The notes: generated from the sequence alone by a model not told the origin. DNA of 56,946 bases from an uncultured Parabacteroides sp. (GCF_905196875.1 NZ_CAJJWO010000032.1:1-56946); one strand, 5' to 3'. Positions 17,460-27,062 are shown, counted from the first letter of the stretch. Made by a program: numbers and translations.

Positions 17460-18587
17460 TTATTTGATTACTAAATTATGAGTATATTCACCTTGCGTAT
17501 TCAAAGAGAATGTGATATCGTATGTTTTATCGCTCCAACCATCGGTAGCCGGAGTTTTCCAGACTTCATTGTTCGTCCACTGTTCTACATTCGTCTTTTC
17601 CGCCATATAATAATACTCATCGTTTCCGGTCGGCTTACTATCGTTGTTGATGGCAGCTCTCCATTCGGTTTCTCCGTCGGAGCTTTCCATTCTGAACTTA
17701 TACCGGTCGTCTGTATTATCACTGTCCGTCAAACCAGTAACCGTGTAACCGTTCAATGCCCAGACTCCAAGTCCCTGGTAATCGAGTTCGATCTCTTTCT
17801 GCGACCAGTTCAGGAACCATTTTACTTTGGTTACTTCTTTAGAGGTAAACGAACCGGCATTGAAATCGATGTAATATTTATAGATACCTGTCTTAGCAGC
17901 CGTAACACTACCGCCTTCAACCAATTTCTCACCGTTCAATGAATATTCGGTCGGAGTACCTGTATTGGCACTAACGAACTTGAATGATTTGCCTTCTGTA
18001 AGTTTTATGAATACTTCGAATTCACCGTCGGCAACCTTCTTCATAACCATAGCTTTATCCAGATCAGCTCCCACTTCCGTTGCTTCACCGGTGATATACA
18101 ACTGGCTCGGCACTTCGGCAAATCCGGCCAGACGGGTAAGGGTCAGCGTACGTTCCTCTTCCGCCCTTACGGGGTTGATACCTTTAGAGGCATATACTGT
18201 CCATTTCAATGTACCCTGGGCAGCAGATTCGATACCGGCCAAAGCGGCGATCTGGTTTAATTGCTTGTGGGTAATTGTAGCATGGTTACTACCACCATTA
18301 TTATCGGCTGTGGAAATATAAACAGGGTCTGAAAAGTCGCCGTCTGTTTTATCGAAGACTACTTCATACAACACTACTCCACCGTCTTCAGCCAGAGAGG
18401 GTTCCCATTCGAAATATAAAGAAGCGGATGCTGATGGTTGCAGAACGACTGCCTTACCGTTATCCGGTTCGTATAATGTTTTTACTGCGGTCACGCCTAG
18501 ATCTCTCACTTCGCCGTCACTGCTACAGGCAGTAAAAGCCAGGATGAAAGAAAAAAGCATCGCATATGTTATAGATATTGCTTTCAT
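17460..18587 (-). CDS. SusE/SusF-like glycan-binding lipoprotein (paralogue 2)
   Basis: A 375-residue lipoprotein with a signal ending in F-T-A-C followed by S-S-D-G-E, an acidic surface-export-like stretch. The domain layout matches its downstream paralogue: an N-terminal sandwich with S-A-S-A-S-L-Y-F-E-W, then T-R-L-A-G-F, then a D-R-Y-K-F-R-M-containing C-terminal sandwich that ends in Y-T-H-N-L-V-I-K. It lies 33 nt after SusD and 12 nt before its paralogue, all one transcript. The predicted role is binding of alpha-mannan at the cell surface. The tandem pair probably arose by duplication. Confidence 0.85.
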   Translation of the reverse strand: MKAISITYAMLFSFILAFTACSSDGEVRDLGVTAVKTLYEPDNGKAVVLQPSASASLYFEWEPSLAEDGGVVLYEVVFDKTDGDFSDPVYISTADNNGGSNHATITHKQLNQIAALAGIESAAQGTLKWTVYASKGINPVRAEEERTLTLTRLAGFAEVPSQLYITGEATEVGADLDKAMVMKKVADGEFEVFIKLTEGKSFKFVSANTGTPTEYSLNGEKLVEGGSVTAAKTGIYKYYIDFNAGSFTSKEVTKVKWFLNWSQKEIELDYQGLGVWALNGYTVTGLTDSDNTDDRYKFRMESSDGETEWRAAINNDSKPTGNDEYYYMAEKTNVEQWTNNEVWKTPATDGWSDKTYDITFSLNTQGEYTHNLVIK

Positions 18588-18620
18588 ATCTTTTTCTGAG
18601 TAATTAGATTTATAATTTGA

Positions 18621-20243
18621 TTAATATCCCGGATTCTGAGTCAGGTTCTTGTTAATATCCCGTTGTGACTGCGGAATAGCGAACAAGTAATCCCTGTCTT
18701 TACTGAACTTACGGGCATCCAGCTCGATATATTGTGTGTTATCGGCTGCGAATTTAGCTCCGTGAGGACGACCGTTCAATACGGTTTCGATGGTTTTCCA
18801 ACGACGGATATCATATATCCGCAAGCCTTCGATGGCAAGTTCGCAACGACGTTCACGGCGAACGATCGACTGCATATTACCAGAAGCAGGATAATTCAGG
18901 GCGGATGCATCGGTAAATCCGGCACGTTCACGAAGAGGTTTGATCGTCTTGTTCCAGACAGCTTCGTTCATCTGGCCCAGCTCCGTTTTAGCCTCAGCAT
19001 ACATCAATAAAACATCTGCATAACGCATCAGCATAATATTCAGTCCTGCTGCAAGTCCTTCCGGAGCAGTCGGGTCGAAATATTTGCGGATATAGTATCC
19101 GGTACCTGTCGAGTTCTGACCGGGGCCTGCATATTCATCCAGGTTAGCGACACCGGCATCCGCAGAAGAACCCGGTTTGATGTAGATAGTAGAGGTTACG
19201 CCTTTACCGTCTGTCCATTGATAGCCATGATAAACGATCGTAGCTTTAAAGCGAGGGTCTCTGTTTATATAAGGATCATCTTCCTTATAGCCCGAACCGG
19301 CTTCATTGATCGCTTTACCGTTCTTCATCAGGTAATCGTCCACCAGTTCCTGGGTAGGTGCAAATGCATTGATACGTCCGCCTACGGAAAGCGGGATTGC
19401 GTCGTACATTTCAGCCCATGTTCTCAGGTTCAGCAAATATCCCATATCCAGGATCACTTCACTGTTGTATTCATTTTCCGGCAGGAACAATCCCTCGTAG
19501 CTGGGGAACAAGGTATATTCGCCGTATTCTCCGTTGATAATTTTCTTACAAACAGAAGATACATTCTCCCAGTCGCTTTCATACAGATAGGTACGAGCCA
19601 GTAACGTCATGGCAGCTCCCTGGGTTATACGGCCATTATCAGCTGCCGTATATTGCTGTTTGGTTGGCAACATCTTTACAATATCGTTCAGTTCCGTACG
19701 AACAAAATCGAGCACTTCGCTTCTCGGTGAACGGGCTATTGTATTTGCCTCTTCAATTGATAATCCATAATCGAACAAAGGAACATCACCGTAATGGTTG
19801 GTCAAACGGAAGAAAAGGTAAGCACGGATAAAGCGGGCTTCCGATTTCATCCTGTTCTTCAGCGTTTCATCCATATTCGGAACGCGATCTACATTTTCAA
19901 GGAAAGTATGGCAGGTTTTAATTCCTTCATAACATCTTTTCCAATCCTCTGAAAAACGACCTAATGCAGCATTAGCCTGGCCCGAAGTAATCAATTTTTC
20001 ATCTGAGCTGCCACGACCTTCATATAAGTTGTCGGATAGCTTTTCATCTTTGAAGAAATACTCAGACGACATCATTTGTCCATAAGCCTTGCTCAACACA
20101 GCAGAGGCTTTTGCTTCAGAAGTCCAATAGTTCAAGTCTGTAAATTTATTGGTCGGAGCCAAATCCAGATCATTACATGATGTAAAGGTTGCGAGTACCA
20201 GACAAGCAATACCTGTACTATATTTTAAGAAATTCATTTTCAT
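18621..20243 (-). CDS. SusD/RagB family outer-membrane glycan-capture lipoprotein
   Basis: A 540-residue lipoprotein with a signal ending in T-F-T-S-C (Cys at about 23), then N-D-L-D-L-A-P-T-N, the usual SusD N-terminus. The middle holds the helical TPR-like SusD core (R-F-I-R-A-Y-L-F-F-R-L-T-N, G-D-V-P-L-F), and the C-terminus has R-R-E-R-R-C-E-L-A-I-E-G-L-R-I-Y-D-I-R-R-W and ends in N-P-G-Y, both hallmarks of the family. SusD lids the SusC barrel and delivers oligosaccharides. It lies 14 nt after the SusC gene. The ligand is inferred to be yeast-type mannan fragments from the operon's enzymes. Confidence 0.95.
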   Translation of the reverse strand: MKMNFLKYSTGIACLVLATFTSCNDLDLAPTNKFTDLNYWTSEAKASAVLSKAYGQMMSSEYFFKDEKLSDNLYEGRGSSDEKLITSGQANAALGRFSEDWKRCYEGIKTCHTFLENVDRVPNMDETLKNRMKSEARFIRAYLFFRLTNHYGDVPLFDYGLSIEEANTIARSPRSEVLDFVRTELNDIVKMLPTKQQYTAADNGRITQGAAMTLLARTYLYESDWENVSSVCKKIINGEYGEYTLFPSYEGLFLPENEYNSEVILDMGYLLNLRTWAEMYDAIPLSVGGRINAFAPTQELVDDYLMKNGKAINEAGSGYKEDDPYINRDPRFKATIVYHGYQWTDGKGVTSTIYIKPGSSADAGVANLDEYAGPGQNSTGTGYYIRKYFDPTAPEGLAAGLNIMLMRYADVLLMYAEAKTELGQMNEAVWNKTIKPLRERAGFTDASALNYPASGNMQSIVRRERRCELAIEGLRIYDIRRWKTIETVLNGRPHGAKFAADNTQYIELDARKFSKDRDYLFAIPQSQRDINKNLTQNPGY

Positions 20244-20257
20244 AATAAACAGATGTA

Positions 20258-23200
20258 TTAAAATTCTATATCTAAACCGAACCCATAATAAGTAAGCGTC
20301 GGATAGTTACGACCGCTATTACCGCCTATACCTTTAATACCTCCCATATCACTACCGAATTCAGACGATTCCGGATCGATAAATGAGTTTTTACAGAAAG
20401 TCAACGGGTTTTCCGTATTCACACTGACACGCAGCTTCTGAACACCGAACTTCTGAGTCAGCGATTTGGGCAAAGTATATCCGACCTGAATATTCTTTAC
20501 ACGCAGATAAGCCGCATTTAATATATGATTATCACCAGCCAGGCTCCAATTGTTAGTAGCAGATGCAGAGCCAGGAGCTGTCAGGCGCGGCCAGCGGGCG
20601 TCCGGGTTAGTCGGTGTCCAGAAGTCCAATTGATGTTCATAGATACAATATGAATAGTTACTATGGAATGGTTCCATTAACTCTCCACGGAGGAACTGAG
20701 AACGTTTTCCAACCCCCTGCAACATCAGGTTCAAGTCAAATCCTTTCCAGGCTAAACTGTAAGTAAAACCGAATGTGTAACGAGGAAATGCATTTCCTAA
20801 TACGACACGGTCTTTCTCATTAATAACCTTATCACCATTCTGATCGACATATTTCACATCTCCCGGTTGAACGGAACTACCTACAGGCAGTGCGCTGTTA
20901 GCAATTTCTTCATAGCTCTGGAACAAACCGTCGGTTTTATAACCATAATAAGATCCCAACGATTCACCTTCACGGATCAGCTTGTATAACTCATCAAGTC
21001 CGTCGATACGCTCCTGTCCCCCAAAATCTGTGACCTTATTCTTTGAGTCTGAAATATTGAAGTTAAAATTATGGTGAAAATCACCATGATTCAGCTTATA
21101 GTTGACTGTCAACTCCCAACCTTGGTTTTTCATTTCACCCGCATTTTCCTTAGCAGTAGTTCCTCCATAAATGGTGGATACTTCGGGAGTCAATAGAATA
21201 TTAGTTGTTTTTTTATTGAAATAATCGGCGGATACATATAAATTACCATTCAGGAAAGTAGCATCCACACCGATATTGAAGTTGGCAGACTTTTCCCAGG
21301 TTAACAAAGAGTTTCCATCCGTAATCTTCGTACCGGCAATAGAGGTGTTATTGAATACGAACTGGTTGTTCTCTATCAAATAAACCGTCTGGTAGGAATA
21401 ATTATCTACATTCTGATTACCCAATACACCATAAGAAGCACGCAGTTTCAAATCGCCGATGTTGCTCTTATAAGTATCCATAAAAGCTTCTTCCGACAAA
21501 CGCCAGCCGGCAGAGAATGAGGGGAAGAAACCCCAACGCTGATCTTTGGCAAACTTGGAAGAACCGTCATAACGGAAAGAGACATCTCCGTAGTATTTAT
21601 CCATATAGCTATAACCTACACGGCCGAATACGGATGTGATACTTGTCTGGTCTGTATCATTATTCGAGTTCTTATTTTCTTTATTCTGCACGGAGTCGTC
21701 TGTTGTCGGTAAACCCAGATCTTCGTCTGTATATTCCCAGGCAATACGACTGGCTTGCTTTGTATACGATTCGTTAGAAGCACCGAACAAGGCTGTTACA
21801 TGGTGGGCTTCTTTAAATGTACGGTCATAATTCAACAGGAACTGGGAACTGAGTGTATATCGTTTTTCATTATAGTCTTCCGTCATTGTATTAGAATGCA
21901 TATACAATACCGGATTTGTCAGATCGGCAGACGAATATAAAGGCACTTTCTTATCACGACGGTAACGATGATGTTGCGTGAGGTCCAGACCGATCAAACC
22001 TGTTGCTTTTAATCCTTCCATGATCTTGAAATCGAGGTTCATGCTACCGATGAAATTATCCTCGTCTTTCTTTTCATAACCGCCATCCTGCAGCAATGCC
22101 AGCGGGTTGTCATCACCTACAATATCGTTTACCAGATATTTGTCGCCTTCCATGAATTTATAATAGTAATAAGAAGGTACGCGGGAAGAGTTGATGATCG
22201 CATTACCAGTACCTCCGGCAACGGTACGGTCCTTACGGCGGTTGTAGGCCATCAGTGAAGTAAGTTTGAAGCGTCCGTACTCCGTACTTAAGTTCGTGCG
22301 GAAGTTATAACGTTCCATGCCGAAATTACCCTTAAAGTTACTTTCCTGATTAAAGTAGCTGGCCGATACCATATAGGTCGTATTCTCGCTACCACCCGAT
22401 ACATTAATGTTGTAGTTCTGCTGAAGACCTGTCTGGATGATCTGATCGTACAGCCATTCTTCTTCATCGCGGTGGTCATATAAGTCGCGAATAGCGGTCG
22501 GAGTAAACTGGGGGGAATTACCGACATTCACATTTGCCTGATTTCTCAGCATCGCGTTCTGCCAACCTTCTACCGGAGAGAATAAAATATTCGGGTCCTG
22601 CATTCCGATCTGTCCGTTAAATGTAACCTGTGGTTTGCCTCCCTTAGATCCTTTCTTGGTTGTGACCAAGATAACGCCATTCGCCGAACGTGAACCGTAG
22701 ATAGCCGCACTACCGGCATCTTTCAGGATAGAGACATTCTCGATATCGTTCGGGTTCAGATTATTCAGTGTGGAAGAACTGGAGATCAAACCGTCGATTA
22801 CAATCAGCGGATCGTTATTACCCATCGTACTTACACCACGTATGTTGATATTCATACTGTTGTCATTCGGATTCATGTTCTTGCTCTGGATAACCAGGTT
22901 GGCTGACGCTCCCTGCAATGCCTGAGTTGCATTGGTTACAGGACGATTCTCGAAAATTTCGCTGTTCACCTGATCTACCGAGCCTGTGATACTTTTACGC
23001 GAACGGGTTCCATAACCGACAACCACCACTTCATCCAGTTTCTGGCTGTCTTCTTTCAGGGTAATACGGAAATCATTCTTTCCTTTTAAAGAGATTTGCT
23101 GTGTCAGGAAACCGATATAAGAGATTTCCAACGTTCCGTTTTCAGGAACTTGCAAGGAGAAGTTTCCGTCAAAGTCGGTAACGGTTCCGCTTGTAGTCCC

Positions 23201-23605
23201 CGAAACAACTACATTAGCACCGATAACAGGCAAGCCCGTTTCATCGACAATAACTCCTTTTACAGTTTTTTCTTTCTGATCGACTGCATTTTTAGCAGGT
23301 GCGGAAATGACAACATAATCTCCTTTAATCGAATAAGTATAACCTGTATCAGCCAAGATCTGCTTTAATACATCCAATACTTCTACGTTCTTTTGATTCA
23401 GTTGTACCTTTTTGCTGACATCCAACTGCGTACCATTATAAGCAATTTTGTACTTGGATGAAGCTTCGATCTTCCGGAACGCTTCCTTTAGCGAAACTGT
23501 TCCTTCATTAAAGGAGACCTTTTGTGCATTGATCTGCAGACAACCTGCGATCAGGAAACACAGACAATAGGTTCCAATTCGTCTGGATTTGTGTTTATTC
23601 TTCAT
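20258..23605 (-). CDS. SusC/RagA TonB-dependent transporter with N-terminal STN signalling domain
   Basis: An 1115-residue outer-membrane barrel. After the signal peptide comes an STN domain (about 30-105: V-S-F-N-E-G-T-V-S-L-K-E-A-F, ending Y-V-V-I-S-A), then a carboxypeptidase-D-like domain (about 115-195), the TonB-box region D-E-V-V-V-V-G-Y-G, the plug (A-L-Q-G-A-S-A-N-L, G-S-A-A-I-Y-G-S-R-S-A-N-G-V) and the 22-strand barrel ending in G-F-G-L-D-I-E-F. The STN domain is the part that contacts an anti-sigma factor, matching the FecR and ECF sigma genes just upstream. The transporter therefore likely both imports mannan oligosaccharides and signals their presence. An ECF-type promoter lies about 55 nt upstream. 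Confidence 0.96.
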   Translation of the reverse strand: MKNKHKSRRIGTYCLCFLIAGCLQINAQKVSFNEGTVSLKEAFRKIEASSKYKIAYNGTQLDVSKKVQLNQKNVEVLDVLKQILADTGYTYSIKGDYVVISAPAKNAVDQKEKTVKGVIVDETGLPVIGANVVVSGTTSGTVTDFDGNFSLQVPENGTLEISYIGFLTQQISLKGKNDFRITLKEDSQKLDEVVVVGYGTRSRKSITGSVDQVNSEIFENRPVTNATQALQGASANLVIQSKNMNPNDNSMNINIRGVSTMGNNDPLIVIDGLISSSSTLNNLNPNDIENVSILKDAGSAAIYGSRSANGVILVTTKKGSKGGKPQVTFNGQIGMQDPNILFSPVEGWQNAMLRNQANVNVGNSPQFTPTAIRDLYDHRDEEEWLYDQIIQTGLQQNYNINVSGGSENTTYMVSASYFNQESNFKGNFGMERYNFRTNLSTEYGRFKLTSLMAYNRRKDRTVAGGTGNAIINSSRVPSYYYYKFMEGDKYLVNDIVGDDNPLALLQDGGYEKKDEDNFIGSMNLDFKIMEGLKATGLIGLDLTQHHRYRRDKKVPLYSSADLTNPVLYMHSNTMTEDYNEKRYTLSSQFLLNYDRTFKEAHHVTALFGASNESYTKQASRIAWEYTDEDLGLPTTDDSVQNKENKNSNNDTDQTSITSVFGRVGYSYMDKYYGDVSFRYDGSSKFAKDQRWGFFPSFSAGWRLSEEAFMDTYKSNIGDLKLRASYGVLGNQNVDNYSYQTVYLIENNQFVFNNTSIAGTKITDGNSLLTWEKSANFNIGVDATFLNGNLYVSADYFNKKTTNILLTPEVSTIYGGTTAKENAGEMKNQGWELTVNYKLNHGDFHHNFNFNISDSKNKVTDFGGQERIDGLDELYKLIREGESLGSYYGYKTDGLFQSYEEIANSALPVGSSVQPGDVKYVDQNGDKVINEKDRVVLGNAFPRYTFGFTYSLAWKGFDLNLMLQGVGKRSQFLRGELMEPFHSNYSYCIYEHQLDFWTPTNPDARWPRLTAPGSASATNNWSLAGDNHILNAAYLRVKNIQVGYTLPKSLTQKFGVQKLRVSVNTENPLTFCKNSFIDPESSEFGSDMGGIKGIGGNSGRNYPTLTYYGFGLDIEF

Positions 23606-23660
23606 ATGTAATTAAAAAAGTTAAACAATAACACGATTTTAAGTGCGTACTCATCTATAA

Positions 23661-23683
23661 TGACAGATGGAAAAAACGTTGCA
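23661..23683 (-). promoter_or_regulatory. Candidate ECF-sigma promoter of the mannan susC operon
   Basis: On the minus strand the sequence contains GCAACGTTTTTT and, after a short spacer, CTGTC. This AAC/GTC arrangement is characteristic of ECF-sigma -35/-10 elements and unlike the housekeeping TTTG/TAnnTTTG. It lies 56 nt before the susC ATG, between susC and fecR, as expected for the target of the adjacent sigma factor. Inferred from pattern and position. Confidence 0.6.
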
Positions 23684-23737
23684 CCCAATCGAAACTAAAA
23701 CTTTTTTTAATTACATCGTAAAAAAATACTTTTTTCC

Positions 23738-24751
23738 CTATTTCAGGAAGATATCTTTATTGTCAATCCGATATTCAAGTCCGGGAATTAACTCCTTCAG
23801 AAGCATGAATATATTTTCCAACGATTCATTCTTATTAAAATGCACCGTTATTTTATTATTATTATAAATAGATGTCTGCAAATGTACATTTACTCCGTAT
23901 GTACGTTGCAAAATACGGATGATATCCGAAAAATAGTAGTTGTCAAATAATAAACCTCCTTCGCGCCAGTCGGAATAATCAGCAGAGACTACCTGTTTTA
24001 TATCCGCTACTCCGGAGTCTATATTATATACCAACTGTTCATCGGGCACCAGATGATATACTTTCTTATCGTTATCCTGCAGACATACCCGTACAGAGCC
24101 TTCTTCAAGTGTGGTTGCAATCTGTTTTACCTCCGGATAGGCGAGAATATTAAAGCGCGTACCCAATACTTCTACATTCAATGTGCGGGCTCTCACGATA
24201 AAAGGTTGTTCCGTATTTTTTTCAACCTCGAAATAACCTTCACCAGACAGATAAACATCACGTGTCTGTCCTATAAAAGTAGAAGGATAAATCAATACGC
24301 TACCGGAATTCAACCAAACCCGGCTACTGTCCGGGAGAATGATCTGCTCACGTTTGCCTGCCGGAACAAAATGCTCGATCAGCGAAACATCCGCCACGGC
24401 ATCTTTAGCTATATTTGCCTGCCAATAAAAATAAACGGAAGAAGAAAGCATGACCAACGGTAAGAGCCATATAGCCGCCAGTTTCATAACAAATGACGTC
24501 GGCCGTAAAGATTTCCGCACAGGTTCTTTTTGTTCTGAGAAACCTAACTGTCTGCTTAATTGAGAAAAAGCCTGTTCTGAGTGATTTTTGTTCATCTCCG
24601 GGAACCCCATAGTATCCCAGACCGACAGCAGCGCATCGTCTACCTCCGACCTATCATTTCCCTTTGTCAATCGTTGATGTACTTTCCTTATCGTCTCTTC
24701 CGAGAAGTCATGATGAAAGAAATAATCAACTATTTTTTTTATATAACTCAT
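23738..24751 (-). CDS. FecR-family anti-sigma factor
   Basis: A 337-residue inner-membrane regulator. It has a cytoplasmic N-terminal helical region (about 1-80) that would bind the sigma factor, one membrane helix (about 88-108), and a periplasmic FecR domain with V-L-G-T-R-F-N-I-L-A-Y and L-E-E-G-S-V-R-V. A C-terminal DUF4974-like domain (about 260-337) would dock the STN domain of the SusC protein. In these systems substrate binding to SusC relieves anti-sigma inhibition and switches on the susC operon. The gene lies 56 nt after the sigma gene and 132 nt before susC, with the ECF-type promoter in that latter gap. Confidence 0.93.
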   Translation of the reverse strand: MSYIKKIVDYFFHHDFSEETIRKVHQRLTKGNDRSEVDDALLSVWDTMGFPEMNKNHSEQAFSQLSRQLGFSEQKEPVRKSLRPTSFVMKLAAIWLLPLVMLSSSVYFYWQANIAKDAVADVSLIEHFVPAGKREQIILPDSSRVWLNSGSVLIYPSTFIGQTRDVYLSGEGYFEVEKNTEQPFIVRARTLNVEVLGTRFNILAYPEVKQIATTLEEGSVRVCLQDNDKKVYHLVPDEQLVYNIDSGVADIKQVVSADYSDWREGGLLFDNYYFSDIIRILQRTYGVNVHLQTSIYNNNKITVHFNKNESLENIFMLLKELIPGLEYRIDNKDIFLK

Positions 24752-24807
24752 TCTGTCCTTAACATTATATTATAAAGACTCCTTTTGGGCATTTCGCCCC
24801 CAATATT

Positions 24808-25371
24808 TTAACACAAATAAAGCATCAATAGATATAATAAAACTTTTCTCAATTCTTTTAACGCCAAATTCAGGTGATTTTCAACTGTTTTCTTACTTAA
24901 TTGTAATTTCTCGGCAATCTCCTGGTTGGACAATCCGATCTCACGGCTCAACTGATAGATCAATTTACGCTGTGGAGGCATGCTTTCTACTACCATATCG
25001 ATCAAAAGCTGCAGATCCTTGGCTATTAAATCTTCATCCGGAGAGTCATTGGTCTCTTCTTCAAATGGTTTTTCTTTTAATCTTTCGATACGTATTTGTT
25101 GAGCTTCCAAAAAATTGAAAGTGGTATTTTTAGATAAGATGAATAGATAAGCGCCAAAGTTCTTTACATCGGCAAACTTATCCCGGTTCCCCCATACTTT
25201 AGAGAAAACTTCCTGGGAAATATCCTCTGCATCCTGCTCCGATTTAACTAAACCGTATACAAAACCACGGATCTTAGGATAATAGCGCATGAATAGTACC
25301 TGAAAAGCTTTCTGGCTTCCCAAGGTCAGTTCCTTCACTAATAGTTCCTCATCGATAGATTTTGTTAGCAT
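24808..25371 (-). CDS. ECF-type RNA polymerase sigma factor
   Basis: A 187-residue sigma-70 family protein with region 2 (F-Q-V-L-F-M-R-Y-Y-P-K-I, D-A-E-D-I-S-Q-E-V-F-S-K-V-W) and region 4 (helix-turn-helix L-S-N-Q-E-I-A-E-K-L-Q-L-S-K-K-T-V-E-N-H), and without regions 1 and 3, as in ECF factors. With the FecR protein and the STN-bearing SusC it forms a trans-envelope signalling relay for the mannan locus. The only reasonable ATG is at 25371. A -7-like box ends 5 nt before it, implying either a leaderless transcript or a different promoter further upstream. Confidence 0.95.
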   Translation of the reverse strand: MLTKSIDEELLVKELTLGSQKAFQVLFMRYYPKIRGFVYGLVKSEQDAEDISQEVFSKVWGNRDKFADVKNFGAYLFILSKNTTFNFLEAQQIRIERLKEKPFEEETNDSPDEDLIAKDLQLLIDMVVESMPPQRKLIYQLSREIGLSNQEIAEKLQLSKKTVENHLNLALKELRKVLLYLLMLYLC

Positions 25372-25376
25372 GGAGG

Positions 25377-25384
25377 CAAATATA
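25377..25384 (-). promoter_or_regulatory. Candidate -7 box before the ECF sigma gene
   Basis: On the minus strand this reads TATATTTG, a consensus TAnnTTTG match, but it lies only 5 nt from the ATG and lacks a correctly spaced TTTG. If used, the mRNA would be leaderless. It may be fortuitous. Confidence 0.35.
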
Positions 25385-25525
25385 CAAACCTAATGCTTAA
25401 ATCAGAGCGAAGATTGGCAATTTGTTTTTGCCAAAATTGATTTTTCTGTATTGTCACTTTGGAATCAACATTACAGGCATATCACTAAATTATTTTTAAG
25501 CAAATAAAACTGCCGGTATATTAAA

Positions 25526-25558
25526 TTGACAGAGTTCGTGACAGACTCTGGTAAATAA
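25526..25558 (-). promoter_or_regulatory. Candidate operator copy 1 (exact inverted copy of 27193-27225)
   Basis: A 33-nt sequence with palindromic core CAGAGT-N9-ACTCTG (25530-25550). Its exact reverse complement is at 27193-27225. This copy lies 155 nt upstream of the ECF sigma gene of the mannan locus. The only DNA-binding repressor-type gene in the vicinity is the ROK protein encoded between the copies, so binding by that protein is inferred. Confidence 0.65.
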
Positions 25559-25808
25559 AGATGCAGAAGAGGATTATTTTTATATTTCTCGTTCTTTTCA
25601 TTATTGCAGATAGATAATACTCATTATTTAAATACTGCGCAAATATAAATAATTTATTTTAATAATAAGCAAACAATAATATATACATTTTTAATAAAAT
25701 GCAGTATAAATTAAAAACGTTATTAATCTAGGCCATAAATATAAATATTTACAAGTAATACTAAGAGGAAGGATCAAGGTTTTGGTAAATCTGTATAAAA
25801 AAGAGAAA

Positions 25809-27020
25809 TTAATATCGTATCATTCCTAAAATTTTACTTCGTGATAACAAGCAAGCTCCCAACACTCCAGCTCGTTCGCCTAGTTTGGACAATCTTATTT
25901 CAGTATCCTGACTCACTAAATTAAGGGAGTATTTCCGTATAGCACTCTTTATCGGGAGACTGATGTATTCTCCGGTCAGAGATAATGCACCACCTAAAAC
26001 AACCAGTTCAGGATTGAATATATTCATTAAACCAGCAATTCCCCTGCCTAAATTCAATCCCATTTCTTCCAGTATTTCAATACAAAGCACATCTTCCTTT
26101 TGTATGGCTTCAATCATATCCGCCAAAGTTATTTTCTCATTTTTATCTATTTTAGCCGCAAGGATCGTGCTACTGCCTTCTCTATACCTTTCTAATAATT
26201 TACGATGCAAAGCTGATCCCGAGGCTTCAGTTTCAATGCATCCCTTCTTTCCGCAGTGGCAGAGAATTTCGTTATCAAAGAAGCAAAAATGACCGAACTC
26301 TCCGGAAAAACCGGATTTACCATAATACAATTCTCCATTAATAAAGATAGAAAGCCCTAGGCCCCAGTTCAGATTAATAAATAAAATATTCTTTTCACCT
26401 TTAACAACTCCCTGCATATACTCTCCATACAACATGGCACGAGTATCATTTTCAATATATATCTTAATCTTTATGCGTTCTTCCAATATTTGAGACAAAG
26501 GCTTTTCTTCAAAGTAAAAAATACTGTAGCTGTAACCTGACTCTGGTCTAACACGACCGGAAATATTGACTCCGACTGCTAACACTTTTTCACGTGATAC
26601 AGGCAGAGAACCTATAAAAGTGTTTATCAAAAGACATAATGACTCAAGAGCTGCCGGAGTATTTTCCAAAACGAAAGGTATATTTTCTTCTATTCTTAAT
26701 TTTTCTCCTTTAAAATCAACGGCTGCGATATTGATCTTATCTCGAAAAATATCCACTCCCACAAAATAACCTGAAGTAGGGTTCAGTCCGTAAATATTAG
26801 GTTTACGTCCACCACTGGTTTCTTGCTTTCCAAAATCCAGTATATAACCGTCTTCTTGCAATTCGCCAATCAGCTTAGTTACAGTTGGGATACTTAAGTC
26901 CATTTCCTTACAGAGTTCTGCTATCGTAGCATCACCATTAGCTATATAATAATGTATGATTTTCTTTTTAAGAGACTCATTACGGTTATTGTCGGAAGTG
27001 ATAAGAAATTTTGTATTCAT
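25809..27020 (-). CDS. ROK-family transcriptional regulator (NagC/Mlc-like)
   Basis: A 403-residue protein with an N-terminal winged helix-turn-helix (about 15-75: A-T-I-A-E-L-C-K-E-M-D-L-S-I-P-T-V-T-K-L) joined to a ROK sugar-binding/kinase-like domain. The ROK zinc motif is C-H-C-G-K-K-G-C-I-E (about 253-262), preceded by G-H-F-C, and the glycine-rich N-L-G-R-G-I-A-G-L-M-N-I-F-N-P is present. ROK proteins with an N-terminal HTH are sugar-responsive regulators and not kinases. It is transcribed leftward between two divergent glycan loci. The 33-nt repeats on either side are its likely operators. The effector is probably a sialic acid catabolite such as ManNAc, GlcNAc or a phosphate of these (inference from the adjacent nan locus). 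Confidence 0.88.
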   Translation of the reverse strand: MNTKFLITSDNNRNESLKKKIIHYYIANGDATIAELCKEMDLSIPTVTKLIGELQEDGYILDFGKQETSGGRKPNIYGLNPTSGYFVGVDIFRDKINIAAVDFKGEKLRIEENIPFVLENTPAALESLCLLINTFIGSLPVSREKVLAVGVNISGRVRPESGYSYSIFYFEEKPLSQILEERIKIKIYIENDTRAMLYGEYMQGVVKGEKNILFINLNWGLGLSIFINGELYYGKSGFSGEFGHFCFFDNEILCHCGKKGCIETEASGSALHRKLLERYREGSSTILAAKIDKNEKITLADMIEAIQKEDVLCIEILEEMGLNLGRGIAGLMNIFNPELVVLGGALSLTGEYISLPIKSAIRKYSLNLVSQDTEIRLSKLGERAGVLGACLLSRSKILGMIRY

Positions 27021-27054
27021 GGCCTTATTTTTTGCTATTTATAGTATGATTGAA

Positions 27055-27062
27055 CAAAAGTA
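27055..27062 (-). promoter_or_regulatory. Candidate -7 box for the ROK regulator gene
   Basis: On the minus strand this reads TACTTTTG (TAnnTTTG), 34 nt upstream of the ROK ATG. No well-spaced -33 TTTG was found. Confidence 0.45.

Larger units (their letters stand above)
25372..25808. other. 437-nt AT-rich intergenic region between the mannan sigma gene and the ROK gene
   Basis: No coding sequence is visible. It holds a TATATTTG box (25377-25384, minus strand), a 7-bp inverted repeat TTGGCAA/TTGCCAA at 25414-25434, and one copy of a 33-nt sequence (25526-25558) whose exact inverted copy lies on the other side of the ROK gene. The remainder (25560-25808) is very AT-rich, and I see no terminator hairpin for the ROK gene there. 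Confidence 0.7.

Noticed and set aside
24787..24799. Small GGGC/GCCC hairpin between the sigma and fecR genes as a terminator
   Set aside because: The stem is only 4 bp with no U tract on the minus strand, too weak to call.
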